The notes: generated from the sequence alone by a model not told the origin. Shown: positions 25,168-34,268, counted from the first letter of the stretch. The stretch: 64,000 nucleotides of DNA from Dulcicalothrix desertica PCC 7102 (GCF_003991905.1 NZ_RSCL01000040.1:1-64000), one strand, 5' to 3'. Program-made: numbers and translations.

Positions 25168-26086
25168 AGTCTTTAATAACCCTGGCGCCATCATTATCAA
25201 TATTTAGCGCACGTACTTGTGCAGCAACACCAATTTCTTTCCAAGCAGTAGCCATAGCAGCCACAACATCAAGAGAGTGAGATGTATCAGTTAGTGCAAG
25301 TAAAGTAGGCCCGGCGCCGCTAATTACCATCCCATAGGCGCCTGCATTGATAGCCGCAGCGCTAACTGCATCATACCCATTAATCAATGATTTCCGATAA
25401 GGCTGATGTAATTTATCTTGCAAAGCCGCTTGTAACCAACTTGTTTTTCCCGTCTCCAACCCACGTAATAACAAACCAAGGTGTGAAATATTAAAAATAG
25501 CATCCGCACGGCTAACTTCAGTAGGTAACACACGTCGCGCTTCTTTGGTCGAAAGCTCAAAATCAGGAATAGCAACAACAGGGACAATACTTTCATGCCA
25601 AGGGATATCACAAATCTCCCAACCGTTTACACCTGTTGCAGCAAGACGACAACCACCAATTAAAGCAGGAACAACATTATCAGGGTGTCCCTCCATAGAT
25701 ATTGCCAAGTCCATCACCTGCGATTGAGTTAAAGGTTCCCCAGCTAAAATATTGGCGCCAACCAATCCACCAACAATAGCAGTAGCAGAACTTCCCAACC
25801 CGCGCGCGAGAGGAACACCCAAACCAATCTCCATCTTTACAGGTGAAGGTGTTTGACCAAGGTGTTCATACAGTTTTACATACGCGCAATAAAGCAGATT
25901 ATCCTTATATATATTGTCCACACGCGCAGCTTCACTTCCAGTAACAATAATTTGCGTCTCACCATCAACCAGAGTTAACTTAAAATTATTGTGTAACGTC
26001 AAAGCGGCGCCGATGCAATCGAACCCTGCACCCAGATTTGCAGTAGTAGCAGGAACAGTGACAGTAACCGAAGAATTAACAGACAT
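25166..26086 (-). CDS. thrB: Homoserine kinase
   Basis: The 306-residue GHMP-family kinase phosphorylates L-homoserine with ATP in threonine synthesis. Marks are the N-terminal VTVPATTANLGAGFDCIGAA, the ATP-binding loop PLARGLGSSATAIVGG, the EGHPDNVVPALIGGC block and the C-terminal GMVISGAGPTLLAL motif. Length is normal and the frame intact. ATG 26086 gives the standard N-terminus. A 160-bp gap separates it from a divergent, frameshifted gene. Confidence 0.96.
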   Translation of the reverse strand: MSVNSSVTVTVPATTANLGAGFDCIGAALTLHNNFKLTLVDGETQIIVTGSEAARVDNIYKDNLLYCAYVKLYEHLGQTPSPVKMEIGLGVPLARGLGSSATAIVGGLVGANILAGEPLTQSQVMDLAISMEGHPDNVVPALIGGCRLAATGVNGWEICDIPWHESIVPVVAIPDFELSTKEARRVLPTEVSRADAIFNISHLGLLLRGLETGKTSWLQAALQDKLHQPYRKSLINGYDAVSAAAINAGAYGMVISGAGPTLLALTDTSHSLDVVAAMATAWKEIGVAAQVRALNIDNDGARVIKD

Positions 26087-26246
26087 TTACAAAAATAACG
26101 TAATCAATCATCCAGCATCCCATGTAATTGACCATTTTTATAATCAAATTCTTGTGGAGCAGGCATACGAACTGCCCATAAAATGAAGCTTAGGTGTCTC
26201 ACCTGACCAACCACACAAGCAAGGCGCCCGGAGCTACACTAAAAAC

Positions 26247-26883
26247 ATGTCATTTCCAAAATACAAACGATTCCCTACATTTTTAATTCTGACAGTACTT
26301 GTAATATGGGTAACAGTACCCGTAAACCAGGCAACCATAGCCCAAACACCGATAAACTTGTATGAAAGGGCTAAATTAGAAGTTTCTAAGATAACAGGTA
26401 TACTGACAGACAAACTTACTATAGTTAAACAAGCTCGTTTAGCTGATACTGGCATTACTAGGTTTAAGCTAAGAGACACCCAAAACAATATTTATGGTAT
26501 ATTCCTTAAATCCAGATGGTAGTAAAACAAGCGAAGAAGCATTAAACCAGGCTATTCAAGCAATCAACAATACAGGTTTTGTAGGTAAACTAGAAGCAGA
26601 ATTAGCTAATCGTATTAATCAAGGAAATAATAAACCAATCAACGTTGTTATTTGGTTGAAAAATAAAAATACCCAAGGTCTAGGTAATTTTAACATCCCT
26701 AGCGGCGCCTTTCTTCAAGAACCGCTCATAAATCTACTTAAAGAAAATAACCAGCAGATTATCCTCCAATCTTCTTATGCTCCGGTAGTAGTAGCAGCAG
26801 TTACCCCTTCTTTTATTATAAAAATAGCCGAACGTTCAGATGTAGAGCGGATTTATCTTGAGCGGCGGAGAGTTCCAAGGTAA
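26247..26883 (+). pseudogene. Frameshifted secreted protein, possibly the propeptide part of a subtilase
   Basis: Two frames join near 26500: the first (from ATG 26247) gives a signal peptide (FLILTVLVIWVTVPVNQATI, cleaved near AQT) and runs to ...NNIYGIF before drifting to a stop at 26522; the second continues with SLNPDGSKTSEEALNQA and ends at 26883. A single-base insertion around 26503-26508 explains both. The end (IKIAERSDVERIYLERRRVP) resembles the inhibitor-I9-type propeptide of S8 peptidases, but no catalytic domain follows. The gene therefore looks doubly broken, unless the frameshift is programmed or a sequencing error. Confidence 0.55.
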
Positions 26884-26910
26884 AAGATATTACGAGGCGC
26901 CTGAAAAAGC

Positions 26911-27066
26911 ATGAAGTTTTTGATTGACGAAGACCTATCACCACCTGTCACACGATACCTAACCCAAAGTTTTGGTGCCAGCATGCCCATCCCACAAAAG
27001 TCTTATCTCCGAACAGCACAACTCAATGCTTTTGAGCTACTGTTACACAGCTTAAATTTGACGTGA
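26911..27066 (+). pseudogene. Truncated DUF5615 PIN-like toxin relic
   Basis: The 51-codon frame begins MKFLIDEDLSPPVTRYLTQS, the typical N-terminus of DUF5615 PIN-like (Mut7-C) proteins with its first acidic residues, and then runs into a fragment of a dispersed repeat (ATGCCCATCCCACAA, near 26983) and unrelated sequence. It resembles the start of the frameshifted toxin gene at 27737, so it is an old second copy. Confidence 0.7.
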
Positions 27067-27081
27067 CATAATTTTTCATGT

Positions 27082-27111
27082 TAAACTATTCCCTAACTGG
27101 GGAATAGTTTA
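27082..27111. promoter_or_regulatory. 12-bp perfect stem hairpin upstream of a DUF433 gene
   Basis: TAAACTATTCCC and GGGAATAGTTTA are perfect inverted copies with a 6-base loop. The structure lies 86 bases upstream of the antitoxin start at 27198. It could be an operator for the antitoxin or a terminator of the relic upstream; no T run follows on the plus strand. Confidence 0.45.
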
Positions 27112-27197
27112 CTATTTTCTAGCATTACTCAAAAATCACGTTGTGATTGTAATTTTATTTACTACTGTTGTATTTCATGATTTGAGAGGCAACAATT

Positions 27198-27752
27198 ATG
27201 CTTATTGAGTCTATTTTTACTCCCTCAGAAGCTGCTGCATTCGTACAATTACCTACAAAACGAGTTTACAAGGAACTAGAATTTAAAGTATTGGCACCAG
27301 TATCTCCACCAGCAAATATTCCTTTTGCTGCATTGATTTATTTGCAAGCTCTTAAAGATGTAAATTTTGAATTCTCTGTTGAAAATAGGGCTATTTTATA
27401 TCAACGTTTAGTTGAAGCATTGGGGTTAAGTTTACCAAGCCTTGGTATCGGGAATTACTTTGAGTTAAAGCTCAACTTGATTAAAACTGAGCTATCAGAA
27501 CTAATTACACGCTTTGAAGCATGGAAAAAACAGTTAATATCTGATCCAAATATTATGGGTGGAGAGACTGTTTTCTCAGGTTCGAGACTTACTGTACGCC
27601 ATGTTGGAGCAATGGTATCTCAAGGTGAGCAAGTATCTATCATCCGCGAAGATTATCCTTACTTATCTGATGAAGATATAGAGTTTGCTCATATTTATTT
27701 CAAAGCATACCCAAACGTAGGGCGCCCAAAAAAGCATGAAGTTCCTGATTGA
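27198..27752 (+). CDS. DUF433-domain antitoxin
   Basis: The 184-residue protein has an N-terminal helical DNA-binding-like part (TPSEAAAFVQLPTKRVYKEL) and a C-terminal DUF433 domain: SDPNIMGGETVFSGSRLTV, GEQVSIIREDYPYLSDEDIE and a final Y-containing helix. DUF433 proteins are known partners of DUF5615 PIN-like toxins. Its end overlaps the toxin start (27737) by 16 bp, as usual for such pairs. A GAGAGG ribosome-binding sequence lies about 8-13 bases before the ATG. Confidence 0.85.
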   Translation: MLIESIFTPSEAAAFVQLPTKRVYKELEFKVLAPVSPPANIPFAALIYLQALKDVNFEFSVENRAILYQRLVEALGLSLPSLGIGNYFELKLNLIKTELSELITRFEAWKKQLISDPNIMGGETVFSGSRLTVRHVGAMVSQGEQVSIIREDYPYLSDEDIEFAHIYFKAYPNVGRPKKHEVPD

Positions 27753-28126
27753 TGAAGACCTATCACCAGCGGTTGCATAAATACCTATGTGAAAATCTTC
27801 TGATTGATGCAGTTGCGGCTAGAGACCGTGGTTTACTTGGTTTCACTGATTACCAAATTCTACAATATGCTTTTGAAGAGGAGCGTATAATTATTACAGC
27901 GAATGTATGTGATTTTGAAAGGTTTGCTCGTAGCTGTGAACTTCATGCTGGTATTGTTTTTATCCGTAATGGTGCATTACTACGTAACGAACAAATAGCT
28001 GTTGTTGAAAAAGCTATCAACGCTATAACTAACGAATTAGAATCTGGACGCGATATGATAAATCGTGTTCTTTATATTGAGTTGGATAATACAATGATTT
28101 TTGAAACTCTACCACCAACACTTTAA
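27737..28126 (+). pseudogene. Frameshifted DUF5615 PIN-like toxin
   Basis: ATG 27737 encodes MKFLIDEDLSPAVA and then a stop; shifting one base at about 27777-27780 restores KYLCENLLIDAVAARDRGLL, ...YAFEEERIIITANVCDFERF and the rest of a normal ~128-residue PIN-like toxin of the DUF5615 family (RNase fold with acidic active site). A one-base insertion (GCATAAATAC where GCTAAATAC is expected) explains it. The intact antitoxin lies immediately upstream. A start at 27749 in the other frame is possible but lacks the active-site N-terminus. Confidence 0.75.
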
Positions 28127-28157
28127 AAATAAAACTTTGCAGATCAAGCTTGGGTCT

Positions 28158-28190
28158 AAAAGGACAGGCAAGGATGCCCGTCCCACAAGA
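28158..28190. repeat. Dispersed GCAAGGATGCCCGTCCCACAAG-type repeat, single arm
   Basis: The stretch GGCAAGGATGCCCGTCCC then ACAAGAG matches arms of the inverted pair at 46445-46539 and the fragment in the toxin relic near 26983-26998. It lies between convergent genes. Confidence 0.7.
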
Positions 28191-28198
28191 GTGATGCT

Positions 28199-29479
28199 TT
28201 ATACAGTGATTGAATCTTCTATGCAGTCGAGTGCATCTCTAATTTCAAGTTTGAGAGAATCTATTTCAGATGCAATTGTGTTGCAACTTTCGCGCAGCTT
28301 GTTGATGTGAGTATTTATGTTGGTTATACGTTTTAGGGTTGTGCGAATACGTAGGATTTGAGCTTCTACAGAGGTTGTATCAATACCCTGTTGAGATGCG
28401 CGCTGTAATTCTAGCTTTTGCTGCACTACTAAAAAACGGATGGCGGTAGGTAATAAATGGTGAGTTGTAGCTACCCAAGAACCCTGACCACAGGCGCCTT
28501 CTCCCCATTCTCCAATTTCTTGGGCTAAACCGTTGCTAGTACGACTGAGAAAAATTGCTGCTGAAGCGTTATGGTAACTCATTGCTTTGGAAAGATGCTC
28601 AGAAATACGCTTACGTCCCCAACCTTCAGATTCTCTATCCCTGACCTCGATAACTATCGAAGTATCTGTTGTTGTTAAAGATTTACTTGAAAATTTAACG
28701 ATAATATCGCCAGGTTTATTATCGGTTGCAACATAACTAATTTCGGCGCCCATCAATTTTGACAAAGCTTGTAATTCCTGTACAACTTCTTCTTCGTAAG
28801 TGGCGCCTTTAAAAGTAGTATTTAACAAAGCTTCAGTTGCAGCATCATGACCCCGAATTTCTTTAGCTAGTTTATCAACTTCATCAGCAAGTGGTTTTAC
28901 AGATTCTGAAACAGCACTTTTTACAGCTTTAGCTAAGGCGCCGTTTTCTGATGTTACATCTACAACAGCAGCAGACAACATTCCTTGGATGGAATCTTTA
29001 CGGCAAGGGTCTAGCAAATTTTTGATTTGTTTAATGGCACTACCAATTACTGAAGATTCTTTAAAAGGGTCGATATCGCGCGCAATCATATTTTTGACAT
29101 CATCAAGCTGACTTTTAATTACAGTCGAAGTGAGTTTGACCTGCGCTTGAATAGGTGCTAAAACTCCATCGTTGGCGCCAATCTTTTTAGTTAACTCAGC
29201 TTCCACAGTTTGAGGTACAACACCAACAACAGCAGCAACATCTGTAAGTAAAGCTTGTATTTGGCGTTTCACAAAGTCTAAATCTTGTGAGTTTTGAGTT
29301 CGTTGTAAACAGTAAGTACCAACTTCAAAGATTCGAGTAATTGCTTGCAGTCGGTCTTCTGGTGCTATTGGTAACAAGTATTCAGCAGCGTCTTTGCTAG
29401 TTATCTCTAAATTTTGAATCGAGACGCTGTTATTCTTGACTTGGATGTTGAAAGACTTTGTACCGTTTGTTAAAACCAT
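28199..29479 (-). CDS. Coiled-coil protein with a RmuC/DUF2130-like nuclease domain
   Basis: The 426-residue protein has a helical N-terminal half (to ~residue 220) and then a domain starting TFKGATYEEEVVQELQ (223-238), with NKPGDIIVKF (Asp 258), SIVIEVRDRE (Glu 278, Arg 280) and WGRKRISEHLSKAMSY. This order (E...D...ExK-like) fits the PD-(D/E)XK fold as seen in RmuC and DUF2130 proteins, which pair a coiled coil with a nuclease domain. The usual Lys of ExK is Arg here. It ends in another coiled coil. It sits in the accessory island. Nuclease activity is inference. Confidence 0.55.
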   Translation of the reverse strand: MVLTNGTKSFNIQVKNNSVSIQNLEITSKDAAEYLLPIAPEDRLQAITRIFEVGTYCLQRTQNSQDLDFVKRQIQALLTDVAAVVGVVPQTVEAELTKKIGANDGVLAPIQAQVKLTSTVIKSQLDDVKNMIARDIDPFKESSVIGSAIKQIKNLLDPCRKDSIQGMLSAAVVDVTSENGALAKAVKSAVSESVKPLADEVDKLAKEIRGHDAATEALLNTTFKGATYEEEVVQELQALSKLMGAEISYVATDNKPGDIIVKFSSKSLTTTDTSIVIEVRDRESEGWGRKRISEHLSKAMSYHNASAAIFLSRTSNGLAQEIGEWGEGACGQGSWVATTHHLLPTAIRFLVVQQKLELQRASQQGIDTTSVEAQILRIRTTLKRITNINTHINKLRESCNTIASEIDSLKLEIRDALDCIEDSITV

Positions 29480-29529
29480 GATTTTAGTTAGAGGTATGAT
29501 GTGAATATTTCAGAAATTGGGTTTGTTGT

Positions 29530-29557
29530 GTAGAGACGCGATATATCGCGTCTCTAC
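29530..29557. repeat. 28-bp perfect palindrome, family copy 5
   Basis: Arms GTAGAGACGCGA and TCGCGTCTCTAC flank TATA; it is identical in core to the pair at 9395-9454. It lies between the stop of the 113-residue gene and the start of the 426-residue gene, both on the minus strand. Confidence 0.9.
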
Positions 29558-29581
29558 ATTTACGGCGCCAATAAAATCGAA

Positions 29582-29923
29582 TTACCGTCCCAGGCGATTT
29601 TTATCAACAAATTGATTGTTAGGATTATTCCACCAAAGCTCTCTTGCCGTTTTCTCTCCCACATAGCAAGCTGGCTCATTTTCACCTGGTCTTACATAAG
29701 CAGACCTTTTACCGCAGATACTGCCTTTATATGCTCTGTCATACGGACATTCGCAATTAGGATTTTGCTTAGTGCTGGGTTGTGTCGCGAATTTCGGCGC
29801 CCGAATACGAGTTGGCTTTATGAGAGTGGTATTACCTCCTGTATATTGGGCATAAGTTGGAGGAACGAATGCAGCAACAGTGAAAGGTAGAATTAAAGCC
29901 GTCTGAAGTAATTTGTTAAGCAT
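29582..29923 (-). CDS. Small secreted cysteine-containing protein
   Basis: The 113-residue protein has a signal peptide (LLQTALILPFTVAAFVPPTYA-Q) and a mature part with four cysteines in CECPYDRAYKGSICGKRSAY and EPACYVG. This Cys pattern (C-P-Y-D...G-x-x-CG-RSAY-RPG...C) is seen in a family of small exported proteins with unknown role in cyanobacteria and proteobacteria. Disulfides in the periplasm are likely. No partner is evident. Confidence 0.65.
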   Translation of the reverse strand: MLNKLLQTALILPFTVAAFVPPTYAQYTGGNTTLIKPTRIRAPKFATQPSTKQNPNCECPYDRAYKGSICGKRSAYVRPGENEPACYVGEKTARELWWNNPNNQFVDKNRLGR

Positions 29924-29981
29924 TGTAGTTTTGTTGTTAACTTGGTTAATAAAGGTAAGGGATACTCACCTTGCATGTACG

Positions 29982-30335
29982 TTATTTCCTTACTCGGTTT
30001 TTAATTTCTTTGTCCCAATAAACTGTCAAAATCTGAGGATTGGGAAGCCCAGATAAACACACAACCCTTAAACCTCTCAAAGTATCCTTATATTGGGAAT
30101 AAGGCGAATTATCCAGGTTGCGGTCATTAAGAGTGAAAAGCTGGGCGCCGTACCGATACTTCTTTTGCCCATATAAAAGAGCAATTTTTATCATCGCTTC
30201 GCTAATTGCCCTTTGTTGCTGGCGCCGTTGTACGTGGGTGCTGTCTTTGTGTTTGGGCGCAATTCTGAGAGTATAAATTTTAGCCTTTTTCTCATCTTTT
30301 TCAAATATCAAGCTTAGGCGTTTTTTGCTATTCAT
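29982..30335 (-). CDS. DUF4258-like small protein
   Basis: The 117-residue protein shows the DUF4258-type layout: THVQRRQQQRAISEAMIKIAL (H...R...QR...I), Y-G, FTLNDRNL, LRGLRVVCL and a final TVYWDKEIKN strand. Such proteins are often single-domain and found beside toxin-antitoxin or mobile genes; their fold is thought to be RelE-like. It is divergent from the HTH-ATPase gene at 30504, sharing a 168-bp intergenic region. Confidence 0.55.
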   Translation of the reverse strand: MNSKKRLSLIFEKDEKKAKIYTLRIAPKHKDSTHVQRRQQQRAISEAMIKIALLYGQKKYRYGAQLFTLNDRNLDNSPYSQYKDTLRGLRVVCLSGLPNPQILTVYWDKEIKNRVRK

Positions 30336-30384
30336 GCAGGTTTGATACCGCTCGATATTTTTAATTTACTGGGAGTAAAGTAGA

Positions 30385-30428
30385 TTTTCCAGACCAGGAT
30401 AGTTCAGATAAACTAGAGAAAACTGAAC
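30385..30428 (+). promoter_or_regulatory. Putative operator shared by HTH-STAND genes, copy 1
   Basis: TTTTCCAGA (30385-30393), GTTCAG (30402-30407) and the inverted CTGAAC (30423-30428) lie 76 bases before the ATG at 30504. The same three elements, with identical 17-base spacing between the first two, precede the gene at 34328. The inverted arms are 21 bases apart (start to start), about two helical turns, as for a dimeric repressor. Confidence 0.55.
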
Positions 30429-30503
30429 CAATCTGACCTTTTCAATTAGGCTCATAACAAGATAAGCTATACGGAAGGAAAAATGTAGCAAACATTACAA
30501 GTA

Positions 30504-31766
30504 ATGCATCAACCTAAATCCAGTACAGTTAAAGTCAGTCCGATGGGACAACAGAAACTTAGAGACGCGAAAAAAGCTCAACGCTCAAATATACATGGCA
30601 CTTTAAAGCGATTGACCTACGAAAAACTTGCTGAAAAAGCTAACGTGTCCTTAAGTACAGTAAAGCGCTTATTTAAAGGAGAGACATTACTAACTGAATA
30701 TGCAGAAGCAATAACTGATGCTTTAGGTGTTAATTTGCAAGATGTTATAGTAGAGGAATCAGCAAATGTGGATTTTCCATATGATGTTGAACGCCCTAGC
30801 CTTGAATCATACTGCTACGAAGCACTTTTTGATTCAGGTTCTCTAGTTCGCATTAAAGCACCTCATGGCATGGGTAAAACTTCATTAATTCAAAAAGTTA
30901 TTTGCAAGTTTCAAAATCATGACTATACTACAGTAATCATAAGCTTCAACGATGCAGAACAAGAAGATTTCTATAGTTTAGAAAATTTTTTACGATGGTT
31001 ATGTCTAATTATTGGTAATGAGTTAAATTTGCAAAATAGGCTAGATGAATTGTGGGATTGTAAAAATAGTAACAAAATTAACTGTACAAGTTACTTTCAA
31101 GATTATTTATTAAATTCAGTTAAAAATCAATTAATTCTGTGTATGGATGACATGGATTTAGTTTTTCAAAATTTGGAAGAATACGAAGACTTTTGTGGAC
31201 TCCTACGTTCCTGGTATAATAAAATGCAGATTCGTTCTGCGTGGAAAAAACTCAAGTTAGTTGTAATACACTCAACTGAAGTGTATATGATAAAAGATAT
31301 TAATCAATCTCCATTTAATGTTGGTATTTCTATAGAGATACCTGAATTGTCTTTACAAGAACTAATTAGTTTAGACAACTTGTATCAGTTAGACCTAGAG
31401 GTATATCAAATAAAACAATTTATGGATATTATTGGAGGACACCCTGAATTAGTCAAACAAGCATTTGTTAAACTTAAACATGACCAAAATATTAGTTTCT
31501 CTTCCATCTTAGAATATGCTCATACCGAGCAAGGTATATATAGAAATCATTTGCGTCAACACTTATTGAATTTAAAAAAACAACCAGAGCTACTTCAAGC
31601 TTTCAAAAATATAGTCATGACAAATAGTTCAGTTTGTTTAGAAGATGAAGTTAAATATAAGTTACTAAGCACAGGACTAGTAGTATTAGATGGAAATAAT
31701 CTAAAAATTCGTTGCAAGTTGTACAGCGAATATTTTCGTAATAAACTAGGAAATGCCAATGAATAA
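30504..31766 (+). CDS. HTH-STAND-type P-loop ATPase, small form
   Basis: The 420-residue protein has an N-terminal helix-turn-helix ([20 protein letters not shown], about residues 33-52), then a P-loop ATPase with Walker [11 protein letters not shown] (~residue 118-127) and Walker [13 protein letters not shown] (~211). A winged-helix-like end follows. The HTH closely resembles that of the NACHT protein at 34328 (VSLST-KR core). It overlaps the next ATPase gene by 14 bp, so the two are probably co-translated. The gene is AT-rich and contains no GGCGCC. It belongs broadly to the AAA_35/STAND group; the function is unknown, with signalling or defence likely. Confidence 0.75.
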   Translation: MHQPKSSTVKVSPMGQQKLRDAKKAQRSNIHGTLKRLTYEKLAEKANVSLSTVKRLFKGETLLTEYAEAITDALGVNLQDVIVEESANVDFPYDVERPSLESYCYEALFDSGSLVRIKAPHGMGKTSLIQKVICKFQNHDYTTVIISFNDAEQEDFYSLENFLRWLCLIIGNELNLQNRLDELWDCKNSNKINCTSYFQDYLLNSVKNQLILCMDDMDLVFQNLEEYEDFCGLLRSWYNKMQIRSAWKKLKLVVIHSTEVYMIKDINQSPFNVGISIEIPELSLQELISLDNLYQLDLEVYQIKQFMDIIGGHPELVKQAFVKLKHDQNISFSSILEYAHTEQGIYRNHLRQHLLNLKKQPELLQAFKNIVMTNSSVCLEDEVKYKLLSTGLVVLDGNNLKIRCKLYSEYFRNKLGNANE

Positions 31767-33399
31767 TGCATCGAAATCAATATATAGAGTTGGAGGGACT
31801 TTACCTGCTAATCATCCTAGTTACGTTATACGGCAGGCAGATTATGAACTGTATAACTTATTGAAGGATGGAGAATTTTGCTACGTTTTAAATTCTCGAC
31901 AAATGGGTAAATCTAGTTTGCAAGTACAAACTCAAAGCACATTAGAAAATGAAGGTATTATTTGTGCGAATATAGATTTACAAGCAATTATTGAAAAGCA
32001 AATTACTTCAGAACAGCTTTATAAAGGTATATTATACGAGCTAGTGGGACAGTTAGACTTAGATGTGCATCTAAACGACTGGTGGCAACAGCATAATCAA
32101 TTATCAGCAATACAAAGATTTAGTTTATTTGTAGAAAAAATATTATTAATTCAAGTTGATAAAAACATTGTTATCTTTATTGATGAGATAGATAAACTTC
32201 TGAGTTTAAATTTTCCATGTGATGATTTTTTAGGAGTAATTCGTAGTTTTTACAATAAAAGCGCTACAAATCCAGACTATAAGCGTTTAAGTTTGTGTTT
32301 ACTGGGAGTAGCAAGACCTTCAGATTTAATACAAGACAAAGAACGTACACCCTTTAACATAGGTAAAGCAATTAATCTAAGTGGATTTCAATTTAAAAAA
32401 TGCGATGCATTGATACAAGGTTTATCTATTATCAGTCAACACCCTGAAACTGTTTTTCAAGAGGTATTAAATTGGACGGGTGGGCAACCTTTTCTGACGC
32501 AGAAACTATGCAACTTAATTTTACAGTCGTCTGAATTAATTCTTACTGGCAATGAAAAAGAAAAAGTTAAACAAATCGTTAAGTCAAGAATACTTGACAA
32601 TTGGGAAAGTCAAGACAATCCTGAACATTTAAAATCTATACGTGACAGAATACTCAATAATAAACGGTATACAGGACGTTTATTAAATTTGTATAATAAT
32701 ATTTTAGATTTTGAAAATAATCAGAAGGGAAAAGTAACAGCTTCTGATAGTTATGAGGTATGGCAATTAAGATTATCAGGTTTAGTCATTAAAGAAAATG
32801 ATAATTTAAGAATATCTAATCAAATATATAAACGTGTTTTTGGCAAATTATGGATTAATAGGGAATTAAATCAGTGGCTCCCTTTTACCGAAAGTTTAAG
32901 GCAATGGGAAACTAACCAAGATAAATCACGATTATTAAAAGGACAGGAATTAAAAGATGCCTTACTATGGGCTACTGACAAGAACCTAAATGACGATGCT
33001 TATAAATTTTTAATTACTAGTCAAGGGTTAGAGAATAAAGAACTTCAAGGTTTGTTAGATTCACAAGAATTAAAATCAAGCTTAACGTATGTAAATCCTG
33101 ACCCTGAAATTTTGAAGAGGGAATTAGAAAAGCAGCAGAATTTATTAGAAGAAGAGAAGGAAAAAAATAATATAGTTCAAAAGCAGATAAAACGAACTAA
33201 ATTTTATTTTAAAATAGCTAAGATTCTAATATGTATATTATTTTTTCCATCTTTACTAGGATTTATAGTAGGATATTCCTACATAAATTCAAATCTCCAT
33301 AAATTTTATCCAAGAGCTATTGAAGCAGAAACACTTAAAAAGAATCAGCCAGGTATAATGCAAGAACCACAACAAAGAGATGATTGTAAATGCCCTTAA
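31753..33399 (+). CDS. AAA_35-type ATPase with C-terminal membrane anchor
   Basis: The 548-residue protein matches the cyanobacterial 'AAA-like' family (AAA_35): [20 protein letters not shown], the Walker [14 protein letters not shown] (~residue 46-58), Walker [15 protein letters not shown] (~139) and the [12 protein letters not shown] block. After a charged coiled coil it has one membrane helix ([20 protein letters not shown], ~488-507) and a short tail. Relatives usually carry this ATPase upstream of effector or sensor domains. The gene starts inside the end of the HTH-ATPase gene. It has no GGCGCC. Likely a membrane-tethered partner of the preceding protein. Confidence 0.75.
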   Translation: MPMNNASKSIYRVGGTLPANHPSYVIRQADYELYNLLKDGEFCYVLNSRQMGKSSLQVQTQSTLENEGIICANIDLQAIIEKQITSEQLYKGILYELVGQLDLDVHLNDWWQQHNQLSAIQRFSLFVEKILLIQVDKNIVIFIDEIDKLLSLNFPCDDFLGVIRSFYNKSATNPDYKRLSLCLLGVARPSDLIQDKERTPFNIGKAINLSGFQFKKCDALIQGLSIISQHPETVFQEVLNWTGGQPFLTQKLCNLILQSSELILTGNEKEKVKQIVKSRILDNWESQDNPEHLKSIRDRILNNKRYTGRLLNLYNNILDFENNQKGKVTASDSYEVWQLRLSGLVIKENDNLRISNQIYKRVFGKLWINRELNQWLPFTESLRQWETNQDKSRLLKGQELKDALLWATDKNLNDDAYKFLITSQGLENKELQGLLDSQELKSSLTYVNPDPEILKRELEKQQNLLEEEKEKNNIVQKQIKRTKFYFKIAKILICILFFPSLLGFIVGYSYINSNLHKFYPRAIEAETLKKNQPGIMQEPQQRDDCKCP

Positions 33400-33500
33400 T
33401 TTAGGCAAGCAACATACATGTGGTCAAAACATTTTAATGCATGGTGCAGGCGCCACTTTTTCTCACGACTGCCCCAGTCATAAAAAGCATATTTCAATTT

Positions 33501-34175
33501 TTATGACGCTGTCATACACGAAGCTTCGCTGTTTTGCCAAAAATCATCTACTTTCTGCTTCCATAAATCCCAGCTATTAATAACCTGTTCTGGTTCAAAC
33601 CAAGTTACGCTAGCTTCATCGGGAGTAGTGACAATCACCAGCGCGTTCTTTAATTTCAACCCATACTGACGATTAACGGCGCCGCAGTAAGCAGCTAGCT
33701 GTAAAGGCTCATCGTACAATGGCTTTAGACGTTCGGCTGACTTAAACTCAATCACACTAGGTATACCAAGAAAGTTGGCAACGCAATCAGCCCTGCCAGC
33801 ATATCCTAAATAATAGTGAAACAAGTTTCCTTCAACCAGCCTGATATTATCGATATTATCTAGTATTGGCAACAATTTTTCCCAATAAGGTCTGACCAAG
33901 TTAGGGCAGGAATAAGGCTGACCTAGAAGGTGCTTTGAAACTAGTTCGTGGATAATAGTTCCGCGTTCCTTGGATGCTTTTATTATTCGGTCGGCTTCAG
34001 TAGAGCCAACTTTTTCACGCCAGCGAACCAATTGCGCTTTCTGTAGTGGAGATTTGGTAGCTTGCAAAATGCTCGTTACACCTGGAAGACGAACACCGCG
34101 ATTATCTACAAGGTATCCAATACCATTTTCCCAGGAGGGTTTGCCATGATAGTAAGGAAGAAGTTTAGTTTCCAT
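33501..34175 (-). CDS. PD-(D/E)XK nuclease, MGME1/Cas4/RecB-like
   Basis: From ATG 34175 the product has 224 residues with all core motifs of RecB-type single-strand exonucleases: RGTIIHE (His 76), VEGNLF (Glu 116), GRADCV (Asp 130), VIEFKSAE (Glu 143, Lys 145) and EPLQLAAYCGA (Gln 159), plus PGVTSIL and KERGT blocks seen in MGME1-like proteins. A longer frame starts with GTG at 34223 but would run through the putative operator at 34224-34268 region's edge and lacks support. It is divergent from the NACHT gene. No Cys cluster, so it is not a typical Cas4. Confidence 0.82.
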   Translation of the reverse strand: METKLLPYYHGKPSWENGIGYLVDNRGVRLPGVTSILQATKSPLQKAQLVRWREKVGSTEADRIIKASKERGTIIHELVSKHLLGQPYSCPNLVRPYWEKLLPILDNIDNIRLVEGNLFHYYLGYAGRADCVANFLGIPSVIEFKSAERLKPLYDEPLQLAAYCGAVNRQYGLKLKNALVIVTTPDEASVTWFEPEQVINSWDLWKQKVDDFWQNSEASCMTAS

Positions 34176-34223
34176 ATAAATACGTTGGGGTGAATAATTA
34201 CAGAATATTTTGGTAGCCAGCAC

Positions 34224-34268
34224 TTTTCCAGAGCAGTTCGGTTCAGCTCAGTCCTAAATGAACTGAAC
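34224..34268 (+). promoter_or_regulatory. Putative operator shared by HTH-STAND genes, copy 2
   Basis: TTTTCCAGA (34224-34232), GTTCAG (34241-34246) and inverted CTGAAC (34263-34268) lie 60 bases before the NACHT gene ATG and 49 bases upstream of the divergent nuclease ATG. The first spacing (17 bases) is identical to that at 30385-30407; the arm spacing is 22 instead of 21. It may control both divergent genes. Confidence 0.55.

Noticed and set aside
26104-26166. 20-codon minus-strand frame (MPAPQEFDYKNGQLHGMLDD) upstream of thrB
   Set aside because: Too short and without recognisable homology; it may be a relic tail of a lost gene but cannot be supported.
33380-33580. 66-codon plus-strand frame after the AAA_35 gene
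   Set aside because: It overlaps the end of that gene and the nuclease gene on the other strand and has no coding features.
33501-34223. Longer GTG start (34223) for the nuclease
   Set aside because: The upstream 48 bases add residues without family match and press against the putative operator; ATG 34175 begins at the conserved part.
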